Source: Colias croceus
Taxonomy: Eukaryota; Arthropoda; Insecta; Lepidoptera; Pieridae
Direction of reading: 5' to 3'
DNA: 64,000 bases
NCBI RefSeq assembly: GCF_905220415.1
Contig: NC_059542.1
Coordinates: forward strand, 5,084,001-5,148,000
Made by a program: the position numbers and the translations under genes. Positions within the stretch are counted from its first letter, which is position 1. Every line of letters starts with the position of its first letter. The notes below the pieces were generated by a model, which was not told where the DNA came from, ran no database searches, and saw nothing but the letters and a program-made list of their open reading frames with translations. Shown piece after piece: positions 12,756 to 25,562 of the stretch.

Positions 12756-15360
12756 TACAATATAAAAACTGAAATCTCCGTGAGAAATCGTAGAGCGATT
12801 ATTACTATGAGCGTGATAAATCGAAAGAAAATCAACAAAGTGGATAGGTACCTCAGCGAATTCTTTTGTAAAGACAAGAAGAAAAACTAAATTCTCTTGA
12901 AAACGGAGGGATTCACCCAATTTCGTCTGATGCCATTCACATCCAAAATATATCTTCTATTTTCCACAATGTACGGAGATGGCTTTGGGAACAATCTATT
13001 GTATTTTTTCTTCATTTCGCATTGAGAATACCTTTTGAAATTGCATATAAAATACATACACTAACTGTATCGCGTATGTTTTTATTAATTTAGAAAGTAT
13101 TAGGTACATTTTGTAAATAAATCTGCTAGTTACTTTTATAAAACAAACTGTTTAATTAATTGAAGTTTTGTAAAATATACCGAGTCTAATCAAATTAAAT
13201 TATTTCTCGCAAACTAATTAGCCATAACATAAATTCTGCACCTGTTTTTATCTTTTTCCTCTGCTAAAACGAACATAAACTTCCAATTGAATTAAATTTC
13301 AAACAACACCTTGTTATTTGTTAAAACGTACGAAAATATTTGTATAAAGTTAAACCAAAGAACATACAACATACCTACTTTTCTGAAATATAATTAAAAA
13401 TATAAATGAGTAACTAACTAGATACTTTTATCGTATAATTTCTTGGAAATTTGATAGTACTTACATTATATTTCCTGTTATATATTTACCCTTAACCATA
13501 CAATATAACGTTACCCAGTAATTCCATACTTGTCCGTTCACCAAACGTCATACTTTATTATTCAAATTAAAACGTCTTCATCCAGCTTAAGTATCTGGCA
13601 AGTGAATAATATATTCGTTTTCCAGCAAAATCCATCAAAATAAATCACTTGTGCCTGCGGGCCGTATCTTCCATTTATGTCCGTCCCATTTAGAGGGTTA
13701 ACCCTTGGGATACCAAAATAACTAGATCATTTCATACCTAAATCAAGTCCTAACAATCCGTCAACGATTATAAATGAATTATACTTGCTTCAACAAACTT
13801 CTAACATTTAAATACAGGAACATAAATAGTAAACGATACTCTTATATAAATATCAATTCAAATCTATAAGCTTTGTTCATATTTTATATGTTTGTGTTAG
13901 AAAAATGTTACATTTAACTTGTTGGTTAAAGTCTAATGGTCTAAAGTCTAAAGTCTAATAGGTACATACATGATCAATTTTAAAAAAATAGGTATAGGTA
14001 ACAGTCTTCTCGAAAAACATTATTTATAACAAGCTTATCCGTTATCGAGTTTTGGAAAATGATAAACTTCAGGTTTAATACGATTATACTAATCTTTGAG
14101 AAATACCTTAAAAACATAGATTAAACTTTACACACGAAAGCGTAGCTTTATTAAAGAAATTCTGCTACCATAAATAGATATTAGATATCCACCATTAAAT
14201 TACTCTACTACTTTCACCTACTTATCCCTAAAGAAATATTATTAATTAAAAAGTGCCTTTAAGTACGATCAAACGATATAAAATAGTTATCTCTTCGCAC
14301 GTTAAATGAGGTATCGACCCTAACACCGAATGATTCCCCATTCCAGCATAATTTAATATTGGAAGTTATCGGACACTCATTGGTAGCCTTTGCTTATATT
14401 GAGTGCCATTAAGTACATCCAAACCGTAACTTTCGTGGAGGGACAATTTCAAACAAATGTTTCATAAAATTCAATTTATTTCCTCAAGAAGCTTCATTAT
14501 TCTTTTGTTATGCGTATAAATTTCACATTTAAGAAATGTTTAAAATATTCCTGGAGTCGGTTTCTGAAACTCCCTCATAACAAAATACAAATAAAAGTTC
14601 CTAAACCTTTATATAAAAATTAACCATAACAAATTCCACGCCCTTCAAACTTTGAATGTCCAGAAACGGCTCTAATCCCGCCACGGTAAATATTTTGACG
14701 AATATTTCCTTCAGAGGTCCCGGAAAGTTTACTCATCTTTTGGAGAACTTGACATAATTCTATAAAATAACACATCCCTCAAAGAATTTTTCTTATCTGA
14801 TGGCAATAAAAACTTTGAAACTCCTATCACTCGTTTCAAAACTCGAGGGTGTCAATGACTTCTGAAATCCATTCGTATAATGCGAAACTTTATCGTTGTT
14901 TAGTTCATTCTACTCTAGTACAAATATGTAAAATAAATAACAGTAAAAATTATATGGAGATATATTTTTCTTCTTATAAAGTTATCATACTTTCTAAAGT
15001 ATAAACGAACGTACTTTATAAACAAAGTTGTGTTTCAGAATTATTACCCTTAACGATGGCTCTATAAACAGTAAAACCGCCCTAATAATTCGCTGATTCA
15101 AGCGACAGGTATTTAATTTCACAGACTTTGCTTAGACTCGTTTTATTTAATCTGGTATCTGTCCTCTGCGTAAATAGTAATGTTTACTCAGGCTCAACAA
15201 ATCGCGTAAGCAAATGTTTTACAAAAACCTTCTCTATCTGTAGTCAAACCAAAGAAAATACACCCTCATTTAATTGTAATTATATTTGGAGTGTCGAAAG
15301 TCGAAACGACATAAATATCTTTAAATTATAACTTTACTTTGTATAACAAAAATTATATTG
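12756..15360. other. AT-rich DNA, nothing recognised
   Basis: This is a long stretch with no credible open frame, splice pair or known repeat. A 78-codon minus frame at 12,684-12,920 starts here and ends inside the neighbouring repeat. Confidence 0.5.
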
Positions 15361-15568
15361 TACTAGCCTACTACCACGGTTTTACATTAATCTGCTTCTT
15401 TTGGTATTGGCGTGATAATATCTTATAGTCTTATAGCCTTACTAGATAAATGGGCTATCTAACACCGAATAGTATGTAAATGTAATTCATTTTTAAATCG
15501 GAACCTTATTTAATGAAATTAGCACATTAAACCAAACAAAATCTTCAGCTTTATAATATTATTAGTAG
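15361..15568 (-). mobile_element. interspersed repeat with GTTTGTTTGTTT head, degraded copy 2 of 4
   Basis: Read on the minus strand, it keeps ATATTATAAAGCTGAAGATT near the start, GTGTTAGATAGCCCATTTAT, and the end CTAGTA. The GTTTGTTT tract and central part carry many substitutions and a small insertion. It is the oldest-looking of the four copies. Confidence 0.7.
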
Positions 15569-17601
15569 AGATAAGTTGTATTATTTTCAAAATGTATGAA
15601 TAGTTAACATAATACATACCTCGCGGTATGTTCCTCTAAATTGTTGAAGATGTTATTAATTAATTAACGATACGCTTCCTAAATCGACAATGAATGAATT
15701 AAATGCGGTTGTTTGCGATTTAGTATGAGGCCTATGATTAACTTCCGATGAATTCCATTCAGCTGAAAATTATTTAAGTAAATCTATAGATAATGTTGAG
15801 TGTTTTGGAATATCTATAACATTTCAGTTCAAATTTATTATTCATTATAAATCCTCTTGAAATTAACCGGACGACTTCGCTAGCTATCAAAAGTATAATA
15901 AAATGAAACTTGCTTTTAATCTAATAAATTAATACAGAGATTAATACTACAACGGTTTTGCTATAATTGTATTTCATAGAAAACTGTTTCATATTCCATC
16001 TCAATAGCGTTGAAATTGGAACAGACGATTATTGTAACAATGAATCCTGTGAAGCCTTTAATTGCATTCGTTATAACATGTTCTATTGAAAGCGTTTAAC
16101 GAGAAATTTAAACGCAGCCATATTTATACTTTCTCAGCTCTTTGAAAGGAAGAAAAATATATTAAAAAGCAATATAATAAGGCTTCTGAATAATCTGATA
16201 GATAGTCAATTAACTCTGTAATAGCGCAAAATGCAATTCAACCCACTAGATAATTGCGATTAATGTAATTATGTGATAATAAACTTCATAGTAATTAATT
16301 ATTAATTAAGTTCAGTGTATTCATTTAAATTATTTACTGCATAATGAATATTTTACGTTTTAATTTGAATACGAATTGAAAATAAAAATTCAATATTAAT
16401 TAATCAAAACGGTCAACGGTAAAGTTTGTATTTCCCAACAGACGCTGGCGCGTCTAACTATTGTAAGATCATAAGATATCAGTTTGAAAGCCCGTGACAA
16501 CTCGCTGGACAGCTCACGGGAATCGTGACTCGAGTAAATTCCCGAAGAAAAATCTTTCTGATTACTTTTCTGGTGCCGTAGTCAATTATCTTAAGATATC
16601 TGTTACAATTTCCGTTCTTTTTATGAAGGTATTAAATGATTTTACAAAAAGAAAACACTTCTATTTTTTAATTCGGAATAGCAAAGCAAAATTAAAGAAT
16701 GTGACGGTTAAGAATGATTAAAATGTAAAGTTTTTCGATTAATATTTCTGAAGACTTCAATATCTTCCAAACTAAATTCTTATTGCAAGTTCATCATTAC
16801 TTTCGCCACAGTTTTGCATTCGAGATTTATGAATAATAAATATTCCTAGAAACGACAATTTTTGATATCTATCATTTAAACCTTTCAAACCGCTTTCATG
16901 CATCCCGAACTTATTGTACAAAATACAAATATTTGAACTGCTGAATAGTTTACATGTCACATCGTTTTAAAATCATATAATTAAATTTAATGAATATGTA
17001 ATATCCAACAGGATCCAATTATAACGAAAGAAAACGTTTGCTTTTCACTGAAAGCAGAAATCCGATCCATACAAAATATATATTCATAACATGTTCATAA
17101 GGCAGTGGAAGATTATTCAACAGAGCAATAAAAAGAACGTAATCCCTATTCGTAGAGGGAAGTCGACTATGTCAACTACGCAGGCCCTAATTATGGTTTC
17201 ACGTTAATTACGGACTTCGCTGGGGTTGTTTGAACGTTAAGAACTTTTATCTTTCTACCTATAGAAGAACCCTGTTGTTTTATGACTTTAGCGAACACTT
17301 CACTTGAGTATTTAAAAGCTGCGGCGAATAAAGCTGCAGAAGACATTATGACTTGCCGTGAACTTGATGAATCCTTTTAGTTTATACACTTTGAAAATGA
17401 AATATCATTTTGATAGTCTAAGACATATACTAGAGGAATGGAAGATAGAATAATTAATAAAGATGGGAAGATAGCTATCATTAGCGCTTCTATCCATACT
17501 ACATAACAACTTCAAGTTCTTTAAGTTGCCGAATTTCCGTAATTATAAACTAATACAGTGTCTATTGCATCTAATTAATATTCTATTAATTATTATGATA
17601 T
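15569..17601. other. AT-rich DNA with a small hairpin near 16.49 kb
   Basis: A 7-bp inverted repeat (CCCGTGA and TCACGGG) surrounds about 16,490-16,520 in a slightly GC-richer patch (16,440-16,550). No gene is supported. Confidence 0.4.
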
Positions 17602-17635
17602 TATACACCTACATATATACATATGTAGGTGTATA
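17602..17635. repeat. perfect 15-bp inverted repeat, 4-base loop
   Basis: The left arm TATACACCTACATAT (17,602-17,616) pairs exactly with ATATGTAGGTGTATA (17,621-17,635). This could extrude as a cruciform or form a hairpin. It is not part of a recognised repeat. Confidence 0.9.
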
Positions 17636-18523
17636 CTTGTTAGAACAGAACGGAATTAATAATTAACAAAATATTAATGAATCGTCCATCGGCATTATCT
17701 TTAATGGGAACCGTGCCATTATGAGCTCATTATTAAATTAACACATTCCCCAGTTTAAGCTTGTTAAAATACTTAGTATAATATGAAATACATGTAATAC
17801 TGAACATAGCTTTTTTACTTCATGTCTAAAAGGGAATACGAAAAATAGTATACGAATGAGGTTTTGAGAGGAGTACGTAAGGACAAGTGCTTTACATCGT
17901 AGTTACATGAAAATGTTCTCAGATAGCTACACATTGGATAGACTGTTAGGTTATGTAAATATGAACATGGGAAAAGTATCTATCCATATATTTTTAGTGG
18001 CCTTTTTACCGACATTCCAAAAAACTAATCGACTCTCAATTCGTAGTTTTTTTTTTCATAATAATAATTTTTAACAGAAGCAAAACTACTATAACGTACA
18101 AGGTATAAAAATATGTTAACTACATTGGTTAGGCACAAAAAACCATGATATAAAATGCAAAAAGTTATGAACATCATCTGAATATTCATGTCACTCACGA
18201 AAGTATTACCTTAATGCGGTTTCACTCTGAGTGGGGAAAGCTGTTGGATGTTCTAATTGTATAATGTATACTATAAAACATATTCCTATACGGTGCTAAG
18301 TGATTTCCCGCTTGGAAAGTGAACTTATGGTTTATGGAATGATCTATATTCATGTTTAACTATTACTACTAATAGTGCAACTAAACCTCAAAGCAAAATC
18401 TCATGATTCATTTCAAACAGGCATGCCGTCTTACTGAAATAGAAATGTTCATAAGTATAACCTACATAAGAGAGGAATTTAAATCTCATCATATTATTTT
18501 AATATTTGATTGTCCGATCATAA

Positions 18524-18761
18524 TCCATACTAATATTATAAATGTGAAAGTAACTGTCTGTCTGTCTGTTACTCAATCACGCAGAAATTACTGAACCAAT
18601 TTTCATGAAATTTGGTATGGAGAGATATTGTGATACCCGAGAAAAGACATAGGCTACTTATTATCCCAGGAAAATGACGCAACCCCGAAAGTCCCTCGGG
18701 AATGGGAACTATGCGGGGTTTTCTTTGACTGCGCGGGCGAAGCTGCGGGCGGAAACCTAGT
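18524..18761 (+). mobile_element. SINE/LINE-like repeat with CTGTCTGT tract
   Basis: It starts at CCATACTAATATTATAAATG, continues through a CTGTCTGTCTGT tract and TCATGAAATTTGGTATGGAG, and ends at GCGGGCGAAGCTGCGGGCGG plus AAACCTAGTA. Such elements are abundant in lepidopteran genomes. It has no coding capacity. The 75-codon minus frame overlapping it is incidental. Confidence 0.8.
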
Positions 18762-20327
18762 ATATTAATAAACTTCTCTAGTCTTATCTCATACAAAAGA
18801 GCAGCAAAACTTTGTAAAATTCCCGAAGGCTCATTTCTGTCTTCGTATCCTTTTACCTTATCCTTCCTTACTATTATAATATTCTGCTAAACACCCTTTA
18901 CAGAATTAAACAATTTAATTACAGAATATGAGCATTCTAGAAACATCGTTCCTATTTCTAGAAATATTTATAATGAATTGAAAAAATAACTCCAACTGGT
19001 TTTGTTCTCTCTCATTAACAAAATGCTTTTTACCCAGTGTAGAAGTTAAGTCCATACTAATGAGACGACAAATGAGCTCTTAAATTTATACTGCAATAAT
19101 ATATCGTTACGAACATAAACAGTTTGTTAAATACGAAGTTAAAGTAAATAACTGATGATTATAATAATATGGTAGACGAGATCAATCACATTATATGTTC
19201 TATAAAAAGCCAATAACATGCGTCCGCAATAATGAGTATAAAAATCCTCTTAAATGGAATTGAAAGCCAAGAAACGAGCTAAGTAAGGATATGTTCGTCA
19301 TACTCGTGAAGTTCTCTGGCGAATACAATAGCATTCGAAATGAGTGTGCTTGTGATCCTTGCAACGCAACGGCGCCTTTTCATAGCGACTACCTAAGATA
19401 CCTACACAATATAAAGCTACGTATTAACAACGTACAAAGTAACGTATTATTTGTAAGTATGTAAATATATCCACGTTGGGTTCAAAATTGAAAAAGCTCT
19501 CGGGATTATTGTTCATAAATAAAAACGTTCGCTCCAATTACTAACGCTTAAATGATTATGTATGGCATTTCAGTTTATTTATCTGTCCTGAAACCTCTTT
19601 GAATACGCTCGTGCTACAAAGGCATTCACTTTAAAACGATTTACAACATTTTTTATTCATGTGTACACGTTCTCTGATGACGTCATTAAGGCATGCATCA
19701 ACCACTTCATTGACCAATTGATCCGCCCGTATTGACCTAAATCCTTTATACTTTATCACCGCGCTCGCGCCTGTCAACTGTCAATCATACTGCCCTTCGG
19801 ATAACATCTACATGCTGCCAATCCGCTGACAGTGACGACATTCTACTATACCCTCAGCAAATGTATTTTTTTTCCACGAGTGATTGAGTCTGTTATACAT
19901 TTTTCATTTTTAAGAGTTATAAGGCCACTCCGATTTAATGGAATCACTATTGATGTAAAATAAAAAAGAATAAATAATATTAGAAGTTAGTCTTGTAAAA
20001 TGTGCGGAAACTGATTCGACAGATTTCAATCTATTAAAGCACTTAGGAGAACAAGGAAATTGGAAAAATGGGATAAAACAAATTGTAGATACGAAATGCA
20101 CTGATTTATCTAAAATGTTTTTCCTCTAAATCACAAATAATACTTATAATTTATGAATGTTTAGAATTGCTAGTCATGACGTTGTTCTTTATATAATTAG
20201 TGATTAAGTAAAACCAACTTACAGCTTACACAACCGAAATGCAGGACAACAACAGTATTTACATAAAGTTCTATCTCTAAAATTGTCTAGCCTCGAAATT
20301 ACATTAGCCGTACGAAGTCATTAGTAT
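18762..20327. other. AT-rich DNA with a GC-richer block at about 19.67-19.85 kb
   Basis: Most of it is featureless. The block at 19,670-19,850 is CpG-richer and unique by eye. It carries the CRE/AP-1 palindrome annotated separately and CCGCGCTCGCGCCTGTC near 19,760. Confidence 0.4.
19678..19685. promoter_or_regulatory. TGACGTCA (CRE/AP-1-type) site 1 of 4
   Basis: Perfect 8-bp palindrome in the sequence GATGACGTCATT. CREB/ATF proteins and some bZIP dimers bind this motif. Function here is inferred only from motif and composition. Confidence 0.35.
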
Positions 20328-20526
20328 AAATAAATAAATATTTCAGGACAATTTTCTATAATTTTAAATAAATACTTATATAGATTATTAACACCCAGAC
20401 ACAGAGTAAACATCTATGTTCACATATATACAAATATTTATATGTATACAAATATTTGCCCTGGGTGGAAATCGAACCTACGACCTCTGGCTTGAAAGGC
20501 AACCAAGCCAACTGGAAAGTTAGTAT
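20321..20526 (-). mobile_element. tRNA-derived SINE with possible 7-bp target duplication
   Basis: Read on the minus strand, a tRNA-like head starts near 20,519. It has an A-box-like TGGCTTGGTTG (one mismatch to TRGYNNARNNG) and a B box in GTAGGTTCGATTTCCACCC. The body contains repeated ACAAATATTT-type sequence, and the tail is AATA-type at 20,328-20,341. The direct repeat TTAGTAT flanks it at 20,321-20,327 and 20,520-20,526, short enough to be chance. Promoter boxes would be read by RNA polymerase III. Substitutions in the body suggest a moderately old copy. Confidence 0.75.
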
Positions 20527-23500
20527 TTCATACAACTACATATTATTTAAACAAAAAAAATCAGTATTCAAATAGCGAAATAACTCAGCCATTTAGAACT
20601 TACACAAACTTTTGCATTCCCGACGTTTTAGTAAAGAGCTACGATTTAATGAAATAAATCTTCAGACTCTGTAGCCGATTTGTTGAAACAATCGCCAAGT
20701 GAATTCATCAATGTCTTCACGGTCACTAAATAATGTAGTACTTTAGCGACGATTTAGAATATATTTCTTCTTACAAAATGAACAAAAATTGTATACGAAT
20801 GTCGATATACCTGATTATGAGATTCATATTCAATGTGAAAGGTTGACAAAACTTTTTCATCAACAGTAAATGCATTTTCTTTTTTGTAATTTCAGTTTAT
20901 TTCATTTTATAGGAAAAAAGTAGGTACAACATTCCATAGAATCGCTTTCTTAACCTTATAGCGACTATTCAATTAAAACATAAAAGCACTCCCTCTGTTA
21001 ACTTTGACCATCTACATTATACTTAACTTTCTAAAGAAGAAATACTTGCCTATAAAGTAGATATTATATAATATGCTGAAGTTCAAAAACCAAATATGGA
21101 AAATATTTTTAACAATTACAAAGTGAATAAAAACATACTGATGCGCGCTTTCCGGTTGAAGTGGAACATATTTTCTATTTAACAAAACCGAAATATTATT
21201 CGTTTGTCAAGCCTTGAAATAACTTTCCCTCAAAATATGAAACATCCAAAACTGAACAAAAGCCCAGTGAACCTAGTTTTATGTAATAGGACCATTTGAA
21301 TCACACGCCTCCAGTTTCATCGATATTCCGTGCTATTTGCTTTGTGCGAGACCACATATTATGCAAACCTAAAATTGAAGCTAGCTTTTAGATTTAGTTT
21401 TAGCTTCAAAGACCTTTCATTAGAAAAACCTTTTTAAAAAACTGTTGTTTTGCATAAATAGTATGTTCGGCATAACAGGTTTAGATGTTTTTCCCAGAAA
21501 ATCCATTTAAAGGTTGTTTCTTAGAAATATATAGAAATATACGCTTCAGATAAAGCGTAAAGAAGAAAAGTATAAATAGATGATATTCAATTTGTGCTTT
21601 GATTATTTAAATGCAAACAAGTCAAAAGAATAAAAAAGATGAATCCTTAAGCTGATTTCAAGCAGCTTAATATAGACGTAAAAATGTGAAAATACCTTTT
21701 TAATCGTATATTAGTTCGTGCTGTTTAACATAAAAAATAAAGCGGTATGTTTAAAATTGATTAGGTGTTTATAAATGCCACATTGGTTTTAATGTAAACT
21801 AAGCAAAACAAACATCCATTTTGTTCAAAACCATGAATTATTAAGTCTCGCTGAGTGTAGTAAATACTTATTCTGTATCTACTGGTGATAATTTGGAGTA
21901 TTTTTCGGTCCGTAGTGCTCTATAAATTACCCTCAACAGCAAGATTAATAGGCTGGCCGGTAAAAAGTAATAGAAAACGTACTTCGGTGACGAATTGTTT
22001 ATTTTGCTTGCTTTTAATTTTGTTTCTCGCAACACCACTAAAACATGAATTATGTAAGTTTCAATTCTCAAATTGCTCATAAAGCGTTGAATGTTCGACG
22101 GAAGGATAGCACCAAGACTCGTTAAGAAATTCTCATTGTAAACACCTAATAAAATTTTGGCGTAATAATTGTTTTTAAATGAAGTGTTTATTAATGATGA
22201 CGTAATTTGCAGTCTCACTAACTTTGAAGAGCTAAACAAAGCGAGTATTTTATCTCCATCCCGCTGAATACAAACTATACAGGAACTTCTGGGTCTTAAA
22301 GTCTTTCAATGATAATTAAGTATTTGAAAGTAGTAGACGATCTTCGCAAATAACTCCCACATTTTCATGAAAATAAATACCGCCGGGAGATTTATTACCC
22401 TTACTTGACCCTCACATAGAAACTGAACAAATATGTCAAATAGCCATTAAATGAAAACATCACGGACAGTCTATTATATATACGTACATAAAATATCAAG
22501 TGTCGTCCATTATCAGTCGCCCTTGAGAAGGGTCCGGCTTACACAGCAGGTTTTGTTTGGCAGTGAACAAATTCTCAGATATATTTATATGGACGCCATA
22601 TGGTGGGTTCGAGCTGCAGTGAAAATATATTCGATTGTCTGCAAATTTATTACTCTATTTGTTAGGTGTGCTCCGCAAACACCGTGTGGATTATATTTTC
22701 ATAGAATATAATATGTACTTGTATAGATTTCATTAATTCTTTGAATAGAAACCTTCATCTCATAAATTATTGATCATACAACAAAAACATTCTCATTTGT
22801 GTAATTGTTAAACAACATTTATTTAACTCATTAACTACACAAATTTAAATTCCAATCCCCGTGTAGGTACGAGAATACTAGTACTACTTCATATATAAAA
22901 ATAAAATAAAATAAATACAACAGAACTACAAACGAAGAACCCATTCTATACAATCTTATCAATAGATTTGACTTGATATCTATCGCTAGTTCCACATGAC
23001 CCGTTATCTGTAGAAACCCTCGGGCTACGAGACAAGCTACGGTCGTACTTGACAGGTTTTTGTATGAAAATGGGGGTTATATAATGGCCGGCACTTGAAT
23101 ACCGGAGTAGGGAAATTGCGGTGCCGTCAATGTCAACAATACATTACGCCGTGTGCAATTTTTATTTTATATTTATCAATTTTGAGATCCGGTTCGATTT
23201 TATTTTACAAATTGAACTGTGTATCGGGATGAGTGAAATGTTTTGTAATACATATGTGATTGTTATAGGGATAATAAAAATCTTAACACTTGATTGAATA
23301 TAGGAAGTTTCATAGTTGAAGAAAATTATGTGAATGTAGTAATGTCGAGGAACTAAAATCTCTTTAAAAGGGTTAATAAATCTTCGTTATACCTTTAAAT
23401 ATAAACAATAATTCCTACAGTAATAAGTAAAATAAGTTCACTTCTGTATGAAGAATTCTACATGTATACCTACATGTAAGTATCATCAACTTCGACGTGG

Positions 23501-24028
23501 CTGGAAGTTTCATTATAAGTTGCATATAGGTTATTGCAAACAGCGATAATATCCTGTGATAAATCATATAATAGAATTTGTGTTTTAAATCATAAAATAA
23601 ATATTCTTTGATAGTTACATTTGAAATTTCATATTCTGAACGTTAAACTGTCATTGATATTGGATAGATGGCAGATTTATTTGCAAACTGCAGAGCATAG
23701 CAAAAGTACCATCATATTGTTATTGTCCACTGAATTTACTTACTCTGCGAATCAATTTACAACATTATTATTAAATACTCGACTATCGGTATATTAATTA
23801 ATCAGCCTGTTTACCAGATATTTGTTGATTATTGTTTTTAATAATTGTAGTTTATCATTAATATTTGAATTGAATCATGTTTAACACTTATTATTTTTTT
23901 ATTACACCATAATATACCGATGGAATTGACTCTCTGTTGTCCATATAAACTTCGAAAAACTATCTACGATGAGAAAAATAGTTCTTGTTGTTTTTCGTTG
24001 CCAAGTCATTTTTTCTTTCGTTGTATCT
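20527..24028. other. AT-rich DNA with unrecognised open frames
   Basis: A 123-codon minus frame (21,868-22,239) and an 86-codon plus frame (22,451-22,711) lie here. Neither shows a recognisable domain, splice context or clear codon bias, so neither is called a gene. A GC-richer patch at about 22,990-23,160 includes ATGGCCGGCACTTGAATACC and may be an unfamiliar repeat or regulatory sequence. Confidence 0.4.
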
Positions 24029-24211
24029 ATACTAATATTACAAAACCGAAGCTTGTTTGTTTGTTTGAACGCGCTAATCTCGGGAACTACTGGTCCGATT
24101 TGAAAAATTCTTTCGGTGTTAGATAGCCCATTTATCGAGGAAGGTTTATATATCATCACGCTAAGACCAACAGGAGCGGTGCCACGCGGGTGGAACGCGA
24201 GGCACAGCTAG
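24029..24211 (+). mobile_element. interspersed repeat with GTTTGTTTGTTT head, copy 3 of 4
   Basis: It keeps ATACTAATATTACAAAACCG, GTTTGTTTGTTTGAACGCGC, GGTCCGATTTGAAAAATTC, TTAGATAGCCCATTTATCG, ATCACGCTAAGACCAACAGG and the end GGCACAGCTAGTT. It looks less diverged than the copies at 12.6 and 15.4 kb. Confidence 0.88.
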
Positions 24212-25469
24212 TTCTTAATAATGAGTAAATCATTTTAACCACTTGTCATGTTTTGCAAATTTTCTGTGAATACCATAAATTAAAAGTAGGTAATTGTATA
24301 AGTACATATACGTATTTAAAAAAAATGTAGAACTTGAAATTAAGCTTACGTCATTTCTATATCCAAGAAAATTTTAATTAGTTATAAATCATTAACGCAA
24401 AAGCTCAAAATATTTTCAATCTCATAGTGGATTACGAAAACTATTTGGATAATATCACATTTTTGGACCAACATGTCAAAATGCAATGTGCTTATATCAA
24501 TTTTACGAACAAATACTATTCTGAACATGCATATACATTATGCACTCGATATAATAAATATTTTTATAGGTAGGTATTAGTTGCAAAACAGCAGTGACCC
24601 ATATACCACGATTTGAACGTAGTCAAGAGGATATAAGGTAAGGTTAATAGACCATAAATAAGTATAGGAGTAACAAATCCAATTGAATTTTCAGTACACT
24701 AAGTTGGATGCAACTGTAACCGTTCAATCAGACACAGCTTTACTAAATCGCTCTGTATCGCTTTCTAGAACATTTCAACTTAGTTCCCTTAGAGATTTTG
24801 ATGTCCAAATTTCGTATAGAGATTATGTAGTTATTTAACACTTCAACTTCAATAAATTTGTACAGACAGGAAACCTTGAAACTACAGAAAAAGCGGGAGT
24901 ACAACTTATTTGGTGACCTTATCGCTTAGTAATGATTTCTTCCAGGCAACCACGGTAAAATGTAAACAAGCAAAAGATCACTTTCGGCGGGACGAGAAAT
25001 AGATTATCTTTATCTTGTATTGAAATTAGACTATAATAGAAATCTATACCTACTTACTATTTATGAAATATTGTGTAGAAGTTACTAGTAACGGTATTTG
25101 TTAAACTTGAGAATTAGGTTCAATATTACGATACATGATAATTATAGTAGTGTTAGCTTTAGAAAGCAGACCAGTCTAGTCATTTTAGGAACATTCCAGA
25201 CTCGTTTGAGTGTCTATATCGTCCTCCAAACTTTAAATGATTGTCGTCTGTTTTGTGAACAGTGTCATGGACTTCTTCGAGTATATCCTTTAACTATCTT
25301 GTGATATCCCTTATTTAAATATAAGAATGTTTTATATAACATATCACTGCCTTATTTGTGGAAATAAGGTATTATAGTTTATATATAATATTTTAAATGG
25401 AAAATAAATGTACAGATTTCAACTAAGTCGTAACAATCCTCACAAAAAGAATCGAAATAGAATACTTAC
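24212..25469. other. AT-rich DNA, no supported gene
   Basis: A 37-codon minus frame at 25,180-25,293 encodes a hydrophilic, protein-like sequence but has no usable upstream acceptor and cannot be joined in frame to the candidate exon at 25.5 kb. Confidence 0.4.
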
Positions 25470-25562
25470 CACAAATAACACAGAAAGAAACCCTTCTTTA
25501 ATATATCACAACCTTTCATCTTCAACACTGACTACAATTTACACAAAACGCAGCTATACATA
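25470..25562 (-). promoter_or_regulatory. candidate core promoter and short first exon
   Basis: On the minus strand, TATGTATA (25,562-25,555) is followed by the arthropod initiator TCAGT with its A at 25,529, placing the TATA-like box at about -33 to -26. An ATG at 25,519 opens a 16-codon frame (MKGCDILKKGFFLCYL) that reaches a consensus donor TGTG/GTAAGT (exon end 25,470). The short hydrophobic start would suit a signal peptide cut by an intron. Against it: the 5' leader would be only 10 bases, and no in-frame second exon was found within the next kilobase. This is a weak call from motif arrangement alone. Confidence 0.18.

Noticed and set aside
21868..22239. 123-codon minus frame, possible gene
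   Set aside because: No recognised domain, no splice or promoter context, and an overlapping plus frame. A chance frame of this size is plausible in 64 kb of AT-rich DNA.
25180..25293. Protein-like 37-codon minus frame as second exon of the 25.5-kb candidate
   Set aside because: It needs an upstream exon ending in phase 0, while the candidate donor leaves phase 2. The possible acceptors also lack a pyrimidine tract.
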